From Syntrophaceae bacterium (GTDB lineage Bacteria; Desulfobacterota; Syntrophia; Syntrophales; Smithellaceae), in contig DNYQ01000012.1 of assembly GCA_003506745.1 (NCBI GenBank), forward strand, positions 4,296-9,947: a stretch of 5,652 bases of DNA, written 5' to 3'. A model generated the notes under the pieces. The model was not told the origin of the DNA, searched no databases, and was given only the letters and a program-made list of their open reading frames with translations. The translations under genes and the position numbers were made by a program. Positions 1 to 5,652 of this stretch are shown one piece after another (position 1 is the stretch's first letter; every line of letters begins with the position of its first letter).

Positions 1-2
1 TT

Positions 3-542
3 ATTAACCAGCTTCTGGACGAGACGCTGGCCGAGCAGGAAGGTGATTTTGACGCCGACAGCCGGTGGGCGCTGGCTTGGTTTGAGCAGTTCGGCTTCAA
101 TGATGGGGAATACGGCGTGGCCGAAATATTATCCAAGGCCAAGAATACAAGTGTTGAGGGTTTGGTTGCAGCTGGCTTCTTAAATTCCAAGGGTGGTAAA
201 GTGAGGATTTTGAAACCTTCCGAGTTGCCATCTGATTGGGACCCGGAAAAGGATAAGCGTCTGACCAATTGGGAAATGGTTCACCACTTGATCCGCCTGC
301 TGGAATCTGATGGCGAGGCCGAGGCGGCAAAAATCGTCTCCAAATTGGGCTCCAAAGCCGAAACGGCCCGAGAACTGTGCTATCGGCTCTATACTCTATG
401 TGAACGCAAAAAACGAGCAGCAGAGGCGCTTTCCTACAATGCGTTGGTCCAGAGCTGGCCGGAAATAAGCCGTCTGGCGGCGGATCACAGTAAAGCAGAA
501 GAGCCACAAAAACCGCAATCTGAACTTTTTGGAAACGACTAA
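3..542 (+). CDS. DUF1156 adenine-specific DNA methyltransferase, C-terminal part (5' truncated by window)
   Basis: This reading frame is open from the first bases of the window to the TAA at 540-542 and encodes 179 residues, so the gene begins upstream. The visible part is the helical C-terminal region of large adenine-specific DNA methylases of the DUF1156 / COG1743 type, usually about 900-1000 residues. Recognition rests on the segments YGVAEILSKAKNTSVEGLV, WEMVHHLIRLLESDGE, ARELCYRLYTLCERK and YNALVQSWPEISRLA, which are typical of the end of that family. The catalytic NPPY-type motif and SAM-binding region lie outside the window and cannot be checked. The GTG at 117 is an internal codon and not a start, because conserved family sequence continues upstream of it (LLDETLAEQEGDFDADSRW, then WFEQFGFNDGEYG). 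The stop lies 11 bases before the ATPase gene, which suggests one transcript. Such enzymes are expected to methylate adenine in host DNA as the modification arm of a defence system. The family call is firm; the role is inferred. Confidence 0.88.
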   Translation: MNQLLDETLAEQEGDFDADSRWALAWFEQFGFNDGEYGVAEILSKAKNTSVEGLVAAGFLNSKGGKVRILKPSELPSDWDPEKDKRLTNWEMVHHLIRLLESDGEAEAAKIVSKLGSKAETARELCYRLYTLCERKKRAAEALSYNALVQSWPEISRLAADHSKAEEPQKPQSELFGND

Positions 543-553
543 AGGAATAGACA

Positions 554-3500
554 ATGGCCATCACCAACTATGAACGCGTCGGCAAAGCAATGGAACTTCT
601 CAAAGACGGCTTAATCCCCTTTGTGGAACGTGAATTGAAGTCCCAATATGCACAGCAGTGGATTGAAGAAGCAAAGACATCCGTGAGTGACACGCAGGCA
701 AAGCTGTTCGTTACAAAAGATAAACCGCAATGGGATATCGCTTCGATTCTATCTGTTATTTGGAACAAGTGGGAACTCGTCTTTCGCAAGACACTGGGTC
801 GTGCCGAACTAAGCATCGTCAGCGAATTGCGGGAAGTGCGCAATAAATGGGCGCATCAAAATCCATTTTCCGGCGATGATACCGATCGGGCGCTTGATTC
901 CGCCGAACGCTTGCTGTCTGCCGTGTCCGCGCCACAGGCGGACGAGGTCCGAAAAATAAAAATGGAGCTGCGGCGAACAATCTATGACGAGCAGGTGCGG
1001 ACTGAAAAACGAAAAAGCGCGAGTACGGCAATCGAAAGTGCAATGGTATCGGGTCTGAAACCCTGGCGGGAAGTGGTGACGCCGCATCAAGATGTAGCCA
1101 GCGGCAGTTACCAGCAGGCCGAATTTGCGGCGGATTTGTGGCAGGTGCATATGAATGAGGGCGCGGATGAGTATCGAGACCCGTCCGAATTCTTCCGCCG
1201 CACTTATCTGACGGAGAGTCTCAAAGGAATGCTGGTTAATGCCGTCCGGCGACTTACCGGAAAAGGCGGCGATCCGGTGGTTCAACTCCAGACTAATTTC
1301 GGCGGCGGCAAAACGCATTCGATGATGGCGCTGTATCATTTATTTTCCGGTATTGCCCCCACCGACCTTGCGGGTGTCGATGCAGTTATGCAGACAGCCG
1401 AAGCTTCAAAGCTGCCGCCGGTTCGCCGCGTGGTATTGGTCGGCAATAAAATATCACCCGGTAATCCGGTTAAAAAATCCGATGGTACGGTCATTAAAAC
1501 CCTCTGGGGAGAACTGGCCTGGCAACTTGGTTATGCGGCGGGCGGCAACAAGGAGGCCAAGAAGGCCTTTGCCCGCCTTGCAGCCGACGACGAAAAAGCC
1601 ACCAGTCCCGGCGATGTACTGCGCGAGCTTTTCGTTGAATACGGCCCTTGCCTGATTTTAATTGATGAATGGGTGGCTTATGCCCGGCAGCTTCACGATC
1701 AGAGCGATCTGCCCGCCGGCGGTTTTGAAACGCAGTTTACCTTTGCTCAGGTGCTCACGGAATCGGCCAAACTTTCTAAAAACTGTCTTCTGGTGATTAG
1801 TCTGCCCGCTTCGGATGCTGGACCTTCACCGCACACACAAGCCGATGATGTGGAAGTGGGTGGTCAGCGAGGCCGGGAAGCGCTCGACAGACTGCGCAAT
1901 GTGGTAGGACGCATCGAATCTTCCTGGCGGCCAGCCAGCGCCGAGGAAGGATTTGAGATTGTCCGGCGTCGGCTTTTCCAACCGATGACTGATCCTGCAC
2001 AATTCACAGACCGCGATGTAGTAGCCCGTGCTTTTGCCGATTTCTATAAAGCGCAGCAGTCCGAATTTCCGCCGGAATGTCGTGAAGCCGACTACGAAAA
2101 ACGAATTAAAGCAGCCTATCCGATTCATCCGGAAATATTTGACCGGCTCTATAACGACTGGTCAACACTGGTGAAGTTTCAGAGGACGCGTGGTGTTTTA
2201 CGGCTGATGGCAGCCGTCATTCACAGTCTGTGGGAAAAGGGAGATCGAAATCCATTGATCTTCCCGGCCAATATTGCCATAGACGATTTGCGTGTGCAGT
2301 CGGAACTGACACGTTATCTCACGGATAACTGGGTGCCGATCATCGAAAAGGATGTGGATGGTATAAGTTCCCTGCCGTTAAGATTGGATGGTGAATTGCC
2401 CAATTTGGGGAAATTCGCCGCTTGCCGTCGTGTGGCCCGCACCATCTATCTGGGTTCGGCTCCGTTAACTAAAGCCGCGCATCGCGGTTTGGAAGACCGC
2501 CGGGTGAAGCTTGGCTGTATGATGCCGGGTGAATCGCCATCCGTCTTCGGCGATGCTTTGCGCCGATTGGCCGGCTCTGCTACCTATCTTTATCAGGATG
2601 GGCCGCGGTATTGGTATTCAACGCAGCCGACCGTTTTAAAACTCGCCGAGGATCGTTCCGAGCAAATTAAGCGCGACCGCGATAAAGTAGCACAAGAAGT
2701 GGAAAACAGGTTACGTAAAGACTTGGAGCACAAAGGCGATTTCAGTCGCATCCATCCACTGCCCCGAACGGGTCAGGATGTGCCGGATGATACGGATGCG
2801 CGTCTGGTTGTTCTGGGCATTGATTATCCTTACAGCAAAGAATCCGGCAATGCGGCCCAGTCAGCCGCAAAGGCAATTCTTGAGCTACGGGGAACGACTC
2901 CGCGTCTTTATCGCAATGCGCTGGTCTTTTTAGCGGCTGATAAAATACGTTTACAGGATTTGGAAGAGGCAACCTGTAAATATCTGGCGTGGGAAACCAT
3001 CGTAGCGGAAAAAGTGCAATTGAATCTTGATCCGCAACAGGTGAAACAGGCGGAAAACCAGAAAACGGCCGCCGATACAGCAGTGGCCGCGCGACTTCCG
3101 GAAACTTATCAATGGCTGCTGGTTCCAGAGCAAAAAACGCCGCAATCCGAAATGGTTTGGCAGGCGATACGCGTCACGGGTCAGGATGCCCTGGCTGTAC
3201 GGGCTGGTAAAAAATTAAGAAACGAAGAATTGTTAATCACCGGCTTTGCCGCGACACGATTGCGCATGGAACTGGATAAAATCCCGCTCTGGCGGGGAAA
3301 TGATGTGTCTGTCAAACAGCTTGCTGAAGACTTTGCCCGTTATACTTACTTGCCGCGTCTCAAGGATTCCTCAGTACTGACTGCGGCCGTTCGCGATGGG
3401 GTGGCGTTATTGACATGGGTACAGGATTCTTTTGCCTTTGCCGATAGTTTTGACCCTTCGACAGGCTCAGGGCAGGCAGGCGGCGGCCGCTATCGCGGCT

Positions 3501-3937
3501 TGCGTGGTGGCCAGGGGTTGTCAATTTTGGATAGTGATACATCCGGACTTCTTGTTAAATCTGAAATCGCTGTTTTGCAAATAGACGCGGAAAAGGCAAA
3601 AGCAGCCGGTGAAAAGCCAAAAGGTGGCGTTCAGGAAACCATTGGAGCAAAAGAGGAAGAGGAGAGGGAGGAAGACTCGGATACAACCCCCAAGGCAGGA
3701 CAGCCAAAACGCTTTCATGGAACAGTAACACTGGATGCCACGCGTGTTGGACGCGATGCCGGAAGAATCGCCGAAGAAGTCATTTCTCATCTTGCCGGGC
3801 TCGTCAACGCCAAGGTTACCGTTACTTTGGAAATCGAGGCCGAAATACCGGCCGGTGCCCCGGATCAGGTTGTCCGCACAGTGACAGAAAACAGCCGCAC
3901 CCTGAAATTCTCCAGCCAGGGGTTTGAGAAGGAATAA
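554..3937 (+). CDS. DUF499 (COG1483) AAA+/P-loop ATPase with N-terminal Swt1-like HEPN domain
   Basis: This is a complete 1127-residue cytoplasmic protein. The ATG at 554 is preceded by AAAGGA (541-546) at a good distance. Residues 1 to about 125 form a Swt1-like HEPN domain carrying RNKWAH (R96 to H101), which matches the R-x4-H motif of HEPN ribonucleases. The P-loop is NFGGGKTHS (residues 248-256); the first glycine of the classical Walker A is replaced, but GGGKTH is usual for DUF499. Walker B is CLILIDEW (366-373, D371/E372), and LLVISLPASD (412-421) follows as a sensor-like strand. A charged linker (about 1015-1052, with EEEEREE) precedes a conserved C-terminal domain (RFHGTVTLDATRVGRDAG to SQGFEKE). 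DUF499 ATPases occur beside DUF1156 methylases in defence islands and, as I recall, are related to BrxC/PglY ATPases of BREX. The substrate is unknown. There are no signal peptides or membrane segments. An apparent repeat insertion lies at residues 968-975 (3454-3477) and keeps the frame. The family call is firm; the RNase activity is an inference. Confidence 0.93.
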   Translation: MAITNYERVGKAMELLKDGLIPFVERELKSQYAQQWIEEAKTSVSDTQAKLFVTKDKPQWDIASILSVIWNKWELVFRKTLGRAELSIVSELREVRNKWAHQNPFSGDDTDRALDSAERLLSAVSAPQADEVRKIKMELRRTIYDEQVRTEKRKSASTAIESAMVSGLKPWREVVTPHQDVASGSYQQAEFAADLWQVHMNEGADEYRDPSEFFRRTYLTESLKGMLVNAVRRLTGKGGDPVVQLQTNFGGGKTHSMMALYHLFSGIAPTDLAGVDAVMQTAEASKLPPVRRVVLVGNKISPGNPVKKSDGTVIKTLWGELAWQLGYAAGGNKEAKKAFARLAADDEKATSPGDVLRELFVEYGPCLILIDEWVAYARQLHDQSDLPAGGFETQFTFAQVLTESAKLSKNCLLVISLPASDAGPSPHTQADDVEVGGQRGREALDRLRNVVGRIESSWRPASAEEGFEIVRRRLFQPMTDPAQFTDRDVVARAFADFYKAQQSEFPPECREADYEKRIKAAYPIHPEIFDRLYNDWSTLVKFQRTRGVLRLMAAVIHSLWEKGDRNPLIFPANIAIDDLRVQSELTRYLTDNWVPIIEKDVDGISSLPLRLDGELPNLGKFAACRRVARTIYLGSAPLTKAAHRGLEDRRVKLGCMMPGESPSVFGDALRRLAGSATYLYQDGPRYWYSTQPTVLKLAEDRSEQIKRDRDKVAQEVENRLRKDLEHKGDFSRIHPLPRTGQDVPDDTDARLVVLGIDYPYSKESGNAAQSAAKAILELRGTTPRLYRNALVFLAADKIRLQDLEEATCKYLAWETIVAEKVQLNLDPQQVKQAENQKTAADTAVAARLPETYQWLLVPEQKTPQSEMVWQAIRVTGQDALAVRAGKKLRNEELLITGFAATRLRMELDKIPLWRGNDVSVKQLAEDFARYTYLPRLKDSSVLTAAVRDGVALLTWVQDSFAFADSFDPSTGSGQAGGGRYRGLRGGQGLSILDSDTSGLLVKSEIAVLQIDAEKAKAAGEKPKGGVQETIGAKEEEEREEDSDTTPKAGQPKRFHGTVTLDATRVGRDAGRIAEEVISHLAGLVNAKVTVTLEIEAEIPAGAPDQVVRTVTENSRTLKFSSQGFEKE
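839..856 (+). other. HEPN R-x4-H ribonuclease motif inside the ATPase gene
   Basis: These codons encode RNKWAH, residues 96-101 of the DUF499 protein. In HEPN ribonucleases the arginine, the polar residue after it and the histidine form the composite active site of a dimer. All three are present here, so the domain is not visibly inactivated. It follows an all-helical N-terminal region (ERVGKAMELLKDGLIPFVERE, then SILSVIWNKWELVF), as in Swt1-type HEPN domains. No activity is shown by the sequence alone. Confidence 0.75.
3454..3477 (+). repeat. Short dispersed-repeat-like insertion within the DUF499 coding region
   Basis: The stretch contains CCTTCGACAGGCTCAGGGC followed by AGGC. Its reverse complement contains CCCTGAGCCTGTCGAAGG, which I recognise as a short repeat found in many copies in assorted bacterial genomes. 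CCCT and AGGG arms flank an 11-base centre, and CAGGC occurs twice. In the ATPase frame it encodes PSTGSGQA (residues 968-975), which interrupts what otherwise reads as the family pattern of an acidic/aromatic stretch (FAFADSFD) followed by GGRYRGLRGGQG. On the opposite strand it would read PALSLSKG, the other peptide typical of this repeat. At 24 bp it preserves the frame. Only one copy was seen in the window, so its repeat nature rests on recall. Confidence 0.6.
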
Positions 3938-3942
3938 AAATC

Positions 3943-4038
3943 GTGTTTCTTTCCAATAAAGAATCAATTTGCATTCACACATTTTCCGGCATTGCTTTTG
4001 ATTTGCTGAACCCGCAGCCCCAAATGACAAACCTATAG
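3943..4038 (+). pseudogene. N-terminal remnant of an HD-domain phosphohydrolase
   Basis: A GTG at 3943 lies five bases after the ATPase stop, with GAAGGA (3928-3933) as a plausible ribosome binding site inside the end of the ATPase gene. It opens a frame of 31 codons ended by TAG at 4036-4038. The peptide contains ICIHTFSGIAFDLLNPQPQ, which matches the beginning of HD-superfamily phosphohydrolases (YfbR/COG1896-like). These typically start with a sequence like 'I-x-T-Y/F-S/T-G-x-x-F-D-L-L-x-P-x-P' and continue into 'IEDIAHALS...RFxGH'. The continuation and the metal-binding HD motifs are absent in all three forward frames before 4084. After the TAG the same frame reads SNPELYEAHGYW and then TAA TAA. 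This looks like the 5' stub of a deleted gene. A functional micropeptide is possible but not supported. Confidence 0.55.
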
Positions 4039-4104
4039 AGCAATCCGGAATTATATGAAGCACATGGTTATTGGTAATAAATAATGCACGCGAGAAATCT
4101 GAAC

Positions 4105-4395
4105 ATGGTTAAAACAAGCATTTCTCATCCCCTGCGGATTGATGAAGTAAAGGCGCCCGATGGAAGGTTTGAGGAACTTTGGAAAAGCGCCGGGCCGAGA
4201 CTGAGGGAGATTCTGCTGGATGGCGGAAAAATTCTGATCCACTGCCGGGGCGGCATTGGCCGGACAGGCACAGTGGCGGCTCAATTGCTTGTGGAGCTGG
4301 GTATGCCGCATGAAAAGGCAATCAAGGCGGTGCGCGCTGCCCGTTATGGAACAATCGAAACGCGGGATCAGGAAAGATCTGTTTGTTCTTTATGA
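4105..4395 (+). CDS. Dual-specificity/CDKN3-type protein phosphatase with apparent internal deletion
   Basis: The 96-residue product from the ATG at 4105 carries HCRGGIGRTG (residues numbered from 4105: H46, C47, R53), the HCx5R phosphate-binding loop of protein tyrosine/dual-specificity phosphatases. The conserved tail VRAARYGTIETRDQE follows. The N-terminus KTSISHPLRIDEV resembles the true start of this bacterial family. There it is followed by about 70 residues (CPGK, a helix, 'VTLxExHEL', then the 'HLPIxDVSAPD' acid loop) before FEELW. Here the sequence jumps straight from RIDEV to KAPDGRFEELW near 4150, so the middle of the domain, including the probable general-acid aspartate, is missing although the frame is intact. 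An upstream ATG at 4084 is possible, but it directly follows in-frame stops (TAA at 4075 and 4078) and has no ribosome binding site. The protein is probably inactive, effectively a pseudogene. Related intact proteins are about 170 residues long. Confidence 0.72.
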   Translation: MVKTSISHPLRIDEVKAPDGRFEELWKSAGPRLREILLDGGKILIHCRGGIGRTGTVAAQLLVELGMPHEKAIKAVRAARYGTIETRDQERSVCSL

Positions 4396-4437
4396 TGATG
4401 GAGAGCACTGGCGGAAGAAGTATCCTGGATTTTAAAA

Positions 4438-4443
4438 GGCAGG
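4438..4443 (+). promoter_or_regulatory. Ribosome binding site deciding the yheU-family start
   Basis: GGCAGG, preceded by AAAA, lies five bases before the ATG at 4449. This fixes the start there, and not at the in-frame TTG at 4383 or the ATGs at 4392-4400, which overlap the phosphatase gene and lack a comparable site. Confidence 0.55.
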
Positions 4444-4448
4444 TTTCA

Positions 4449-4718
4449 ATGGCGATTCATATTATTCCCGTCAATAAGCTCAGTGCTAAAGCCTTGAAAG
4501 GGGTTATTGAAGAATTTATTTCCAGAAATGGGACGGATTATGGCGCGATCGAGGCTTCCCTTGAAACCAGTTTCCAACAGGTAAAAAACAAGCTCAAAAA
4601 TGGATCAGCCGTTCTAATTTTTGATGACGAAACCGAGACCACCAACATATTTCCGGTTGATGATCCCATTTTGAAAAAGCTTGAGGCTGAGAATGACGAG
4701 TTCGTATTGTTGAAGTAA
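4449..4718 (+). CDS. yheU: YheU family (UPF0270) protein
   Basis: This is a complete 89-residue small acidic cytoplasmic protein. It aligns clearly with E. coli YheU (72 residues): PVNKLSAKALKGVIEEFI corresponds to the initial 'IPWQDLSPETLENLIESFV', NGTDYG to 'EGTDYG', and VKNKLKNGSAVLIFDDETETTNIFP to '[25 protein letters not shown]'. The start at 4449 is chosen from the ribosome binding site and because the family begins almost immediately with this segment. The C-terminus has about 17 extra residues (DDPILKKLEAENDEFVLLK) compared with E. coli. No biochemical function is established for the family that I can name. The gene lies 53 bases after the phosphatase stop and may share its transcript. 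It looks intact, unlike the two damaged genes just upstream. The symbol is given by similarity. Confidence 0.88.
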   Translation: MAIHIIPVNKLSAKALKGVIEEFISRNGTDYGAIEASLETSFQQVKNKLKNGSAVLIFDDETETTNIFPVDDPILKKLEAENDEFVLLK

Positions 4719-4734
4719 ATTAATGGAGAAATTA

Positions 4735-4764
4735 TTAACATTTGACGGCCAAAGATGCTAAATA
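4735..4764 (+). promoter_or_regulatory. Possible sigma-70-type promoter for the SEC-C gene
   Basis: TTAACA (4735-4740) and TAAATA (4759-4764) are separated by 18 bases in the 75-base AT-rich gap after yheU. The -35 box is good and the -10 box is weak. If it is real, transcription would start near 4771, downstream of the alternative ATG at 4755, which agrees with a start at 4794. No convincing terminator hairpin is visible in the same gap. Confidence 0.25.
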
Positions 4765-4780
4765 AGTCGTTAAGTAAAAG

Positions 4781-4787
4781 AAAAGGG
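4781..4787 (+). promoter_or_regulatory. Ribosome binding site deciding the SEC-C gene start
   Basis: AAAAGGG lies six bases before the ATG at 4794. The in-frame ATG at 4755, which would add 13 basic residues (MLNKSLSKRKGHP), has no comparable site upstream, so 4794 is preferred. Confidence 0.55.
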
Positions 4788-4793
4788 CATCCC

Positions 4794-5652
4794 ATGAAAG
4801 ATAAAATATCCGGCAAAATTCTCGAAGGCGGCCTGTGTCTGTGCGACGTTTGTGGCAAGAAATCAAAATTAGGCGGTTTTCTCAATCCGATGTCGCCTGA
4901 TCCGCAAGTGGCCTGCTACGACTGCATGATTCGCATATCCGCCGAAGAAAAAGGCATCAGCATCGCGGCGGCGGAAAAACAGCGAAACGACGCTTTGCGA
5001 GTTTCCAGGCTTTTTACCGACTGCAAGATGAAGGAATACCTCGCAGCTGCGAAAAATAAAGATTTCAAAGATATAGATGAAGTCAATAAAATTCTGCAAT
5101 ACGTGACGAATGTCTGGAACACGTTCGATGAAAAAGAAAAAGATAAGATGTCCCGGAAAAAAGATGACGCGCTCATCGCCCTGTTTGAAAACGTCAAAAT
5201 GAGCTGGGAGCATTTGATTGACAAACCGCCGCAAAAACGAAACGACATTTGTGCTTGCGGAAGCGGCAGAAAATACAAGGTATGCTGCCTGGTGCGAGAA
5301 GAACAGGAAAAAGCGGATGTTGAAAAATGGAAGCGGTTTGACACCTGGGTCATTCGCAAGGGCATGACTCTGATGGAGGAAAGCAAAGACATTGATTTTA
5401 TTTCATTGACCGAGTTTTATTTTGGAAAAAAGCGCATCGCCGATGCTAAGAAATATGGCATGACGACGCAAGATATGGAAGAATTCAACGAGTGGTTCAT
5501 GAATGACTATTTTGCCCTGGATGAACCGACGCCTTATGCGCTGGGAAGATTGCTTGCCCAGGACACTTTATCCAAAGACGAAAGAAAGCTTGTGGAGGCG
5601 CGGATTGAAGCGCCGAAATCCGTCTATCTGGTGACGTTCATCAAAAAAGGAA
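4794..5652 (+). CDS. SEC-C motif protein with N-terminal CxxC zinc site (3' truncated by window)
   Basis: The frame runs from the ATG at 4794 to the window edge without a stop (286 residues seen), so the gene is incomplete. Near the N-terminus, CDVC (C17, C20) and CYDC (C41, C44) are spaced like a four-cysteine zinc ribbon. A lysine- and glutamate-rich helical stretch follows (about 50-150). Then comes RNDICACGSGRKYKVCC (149-165), whose C-x-C-x8-C-C spacing fits the SEC-C metal-binding motif known from the SecA C-terminus and YecA-like proteins. The region after 170 (WKRFDTWVIRKGMTLME, then EFNEWFMNDYFALDEPTPYALGRLL) is mixed and has no family name I can give. SEC-C motifs bind zinc and in SecA contact SecB and ribosomes, but in stand-alone proteins the role is generally unknown. 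There are no membrane segments or signal peptide. Function is not assigned beyond metal binding. Confidence 0.8.
   Translation, partial: MKDKISGKILEGGLCLCDVCGKKSKLGGFLNPMSPDPQVACYDCMIRISAEEKGISIAAAEKQRNDALRVSRLFTDCKMKEYLAAAKNKDFKDIDEVNKILQYVTNVWNTFDEKEKDKMSRKKDDALIALFENVKMSWEHLIDKPPQKRNDICACGSGRKYKVCCLVREEQEKADVEKWKRFDTWVIRKGMTLMEESKDIDFISLTEFYFGKKRIADAKKYGMTTQDMEEFNEWFMNDYFALDEPTPYALGRLLAQDTLSKDERKLVEARIEAPKSVYLVTFIKKG

Noticed and set aside
117..542. A complete 141-residue gene starting at the GTG at 117
   Set aside because: The same frame is open back to base 3 and encodes family-typical sequence upstream, so this is the tail of a larger methylase.
1271..1321. A degenerate Walker A taken as a sign of an inactive ATPase
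   Set aside because: Only the first glycine of the classical pattern is missing. GGGKTH is normal for DUF499 proteins, and Walker B (IDEW) is intact.
809..1339. A 176-codon minus-strand frame opposite the HEPN and P-loop region
   Set aside because: It is fully antisense to a strongly conserved protein, resembles no family and has no supporting ribosome binding site.
1353..1655. A 100-codon + strand frame inside the ATPase gene
   Set aside because: It is nested out of frame in the ATPase core between Walker A and Walker B. The translation is proline- and arginine-rich with no known domain.
3521..4063. A 180-codon open frame on the minus strand across the end of the ATPase gene
   Set aside because: It lies mostly antisense to the conserved C-terminal domain of the DUF499 protein. 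Its translation is cysteine- and phenylalanine-rich with no recognisable domain, as expected of a shadow frame.
4719..4745. A possible terminator hairpin after yheU (AATTAAT and ATTATT segments)
   Set aside because: The arms do not pair well, are pure A/T, and have no following T-run.
4869..5392. Overlapping minus-strand frames opposite the SEC-C gene
   Set aside because: The + strand frame carries two well-spaced cysteine motifs. The antisense translations are serine- and phenylalanine-rich and are explained as complements of lysine- and glutamate-rich codons.

Overview
The window holds the 3' end of a probable phage-defence or DNA-modification cassette, followed by a short zone of gene decay and then small genes that look unrelated to defence. 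Every recognisable gene is on the + strand. No rRNA, tRNA, CRISPR array, transposase or integrase was recognised. The source is probably a Gram-negative bacterium. The YheU-family and SEC-C proteins and the moderate GC content would fit a proteobacterium or Desulfobacterota-like lineage, but this is a weak inference and no marker gene is present.

Layout. Positions 3-542 are the C-terminal 179 residues of a DUF1156-type adenine-specific DNA methyltransferase, cut by the window start. Eleven bases later, 554-3937 encodes a complete 1127-residue DUF499 ATPase. It has an N-terminal Swt1-like HEPN domain with an intact R-x4-H ribonuclease motif and an AAA+/P-loop core. A 24-bp dispersed-repeat-like insertion lies in frame near its C-terminal part (3454-3477). 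The two genes are almost certainly co-transcribed. The methylase and the ATPase are a known gene pair of defence islands; any partners such as a helicase or nuclease must lie upstream, because none follows.

Positions 3938-4395 look like a scar. Five bases after the ATPase stop is an N-terminal stub (about 31 codons) of an HD-domain phosphohydrolase, ended by TAG. It is followed by a dual-specificity-type phosphatase that keeps its N-terminal signature and its HCx5R active site but seems to have lost the middle of the domain by an in-frame internal deletion. Next come an intact YheU-family (UPF0270) gene at 4449-4718 and, from 4794 to the window end, the first 286 residues of a protein with an N-terminal CxxC...CxxC zinc site and a SEC-C motif.

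The methylase presumably marks host DNA, while the ATPase, with its possible RNase domain, supplies the energy-dependent or effector function. That model rests on family knowledge and gene context, not on anything shown here. The downstream genes show no functional link to the cassette.
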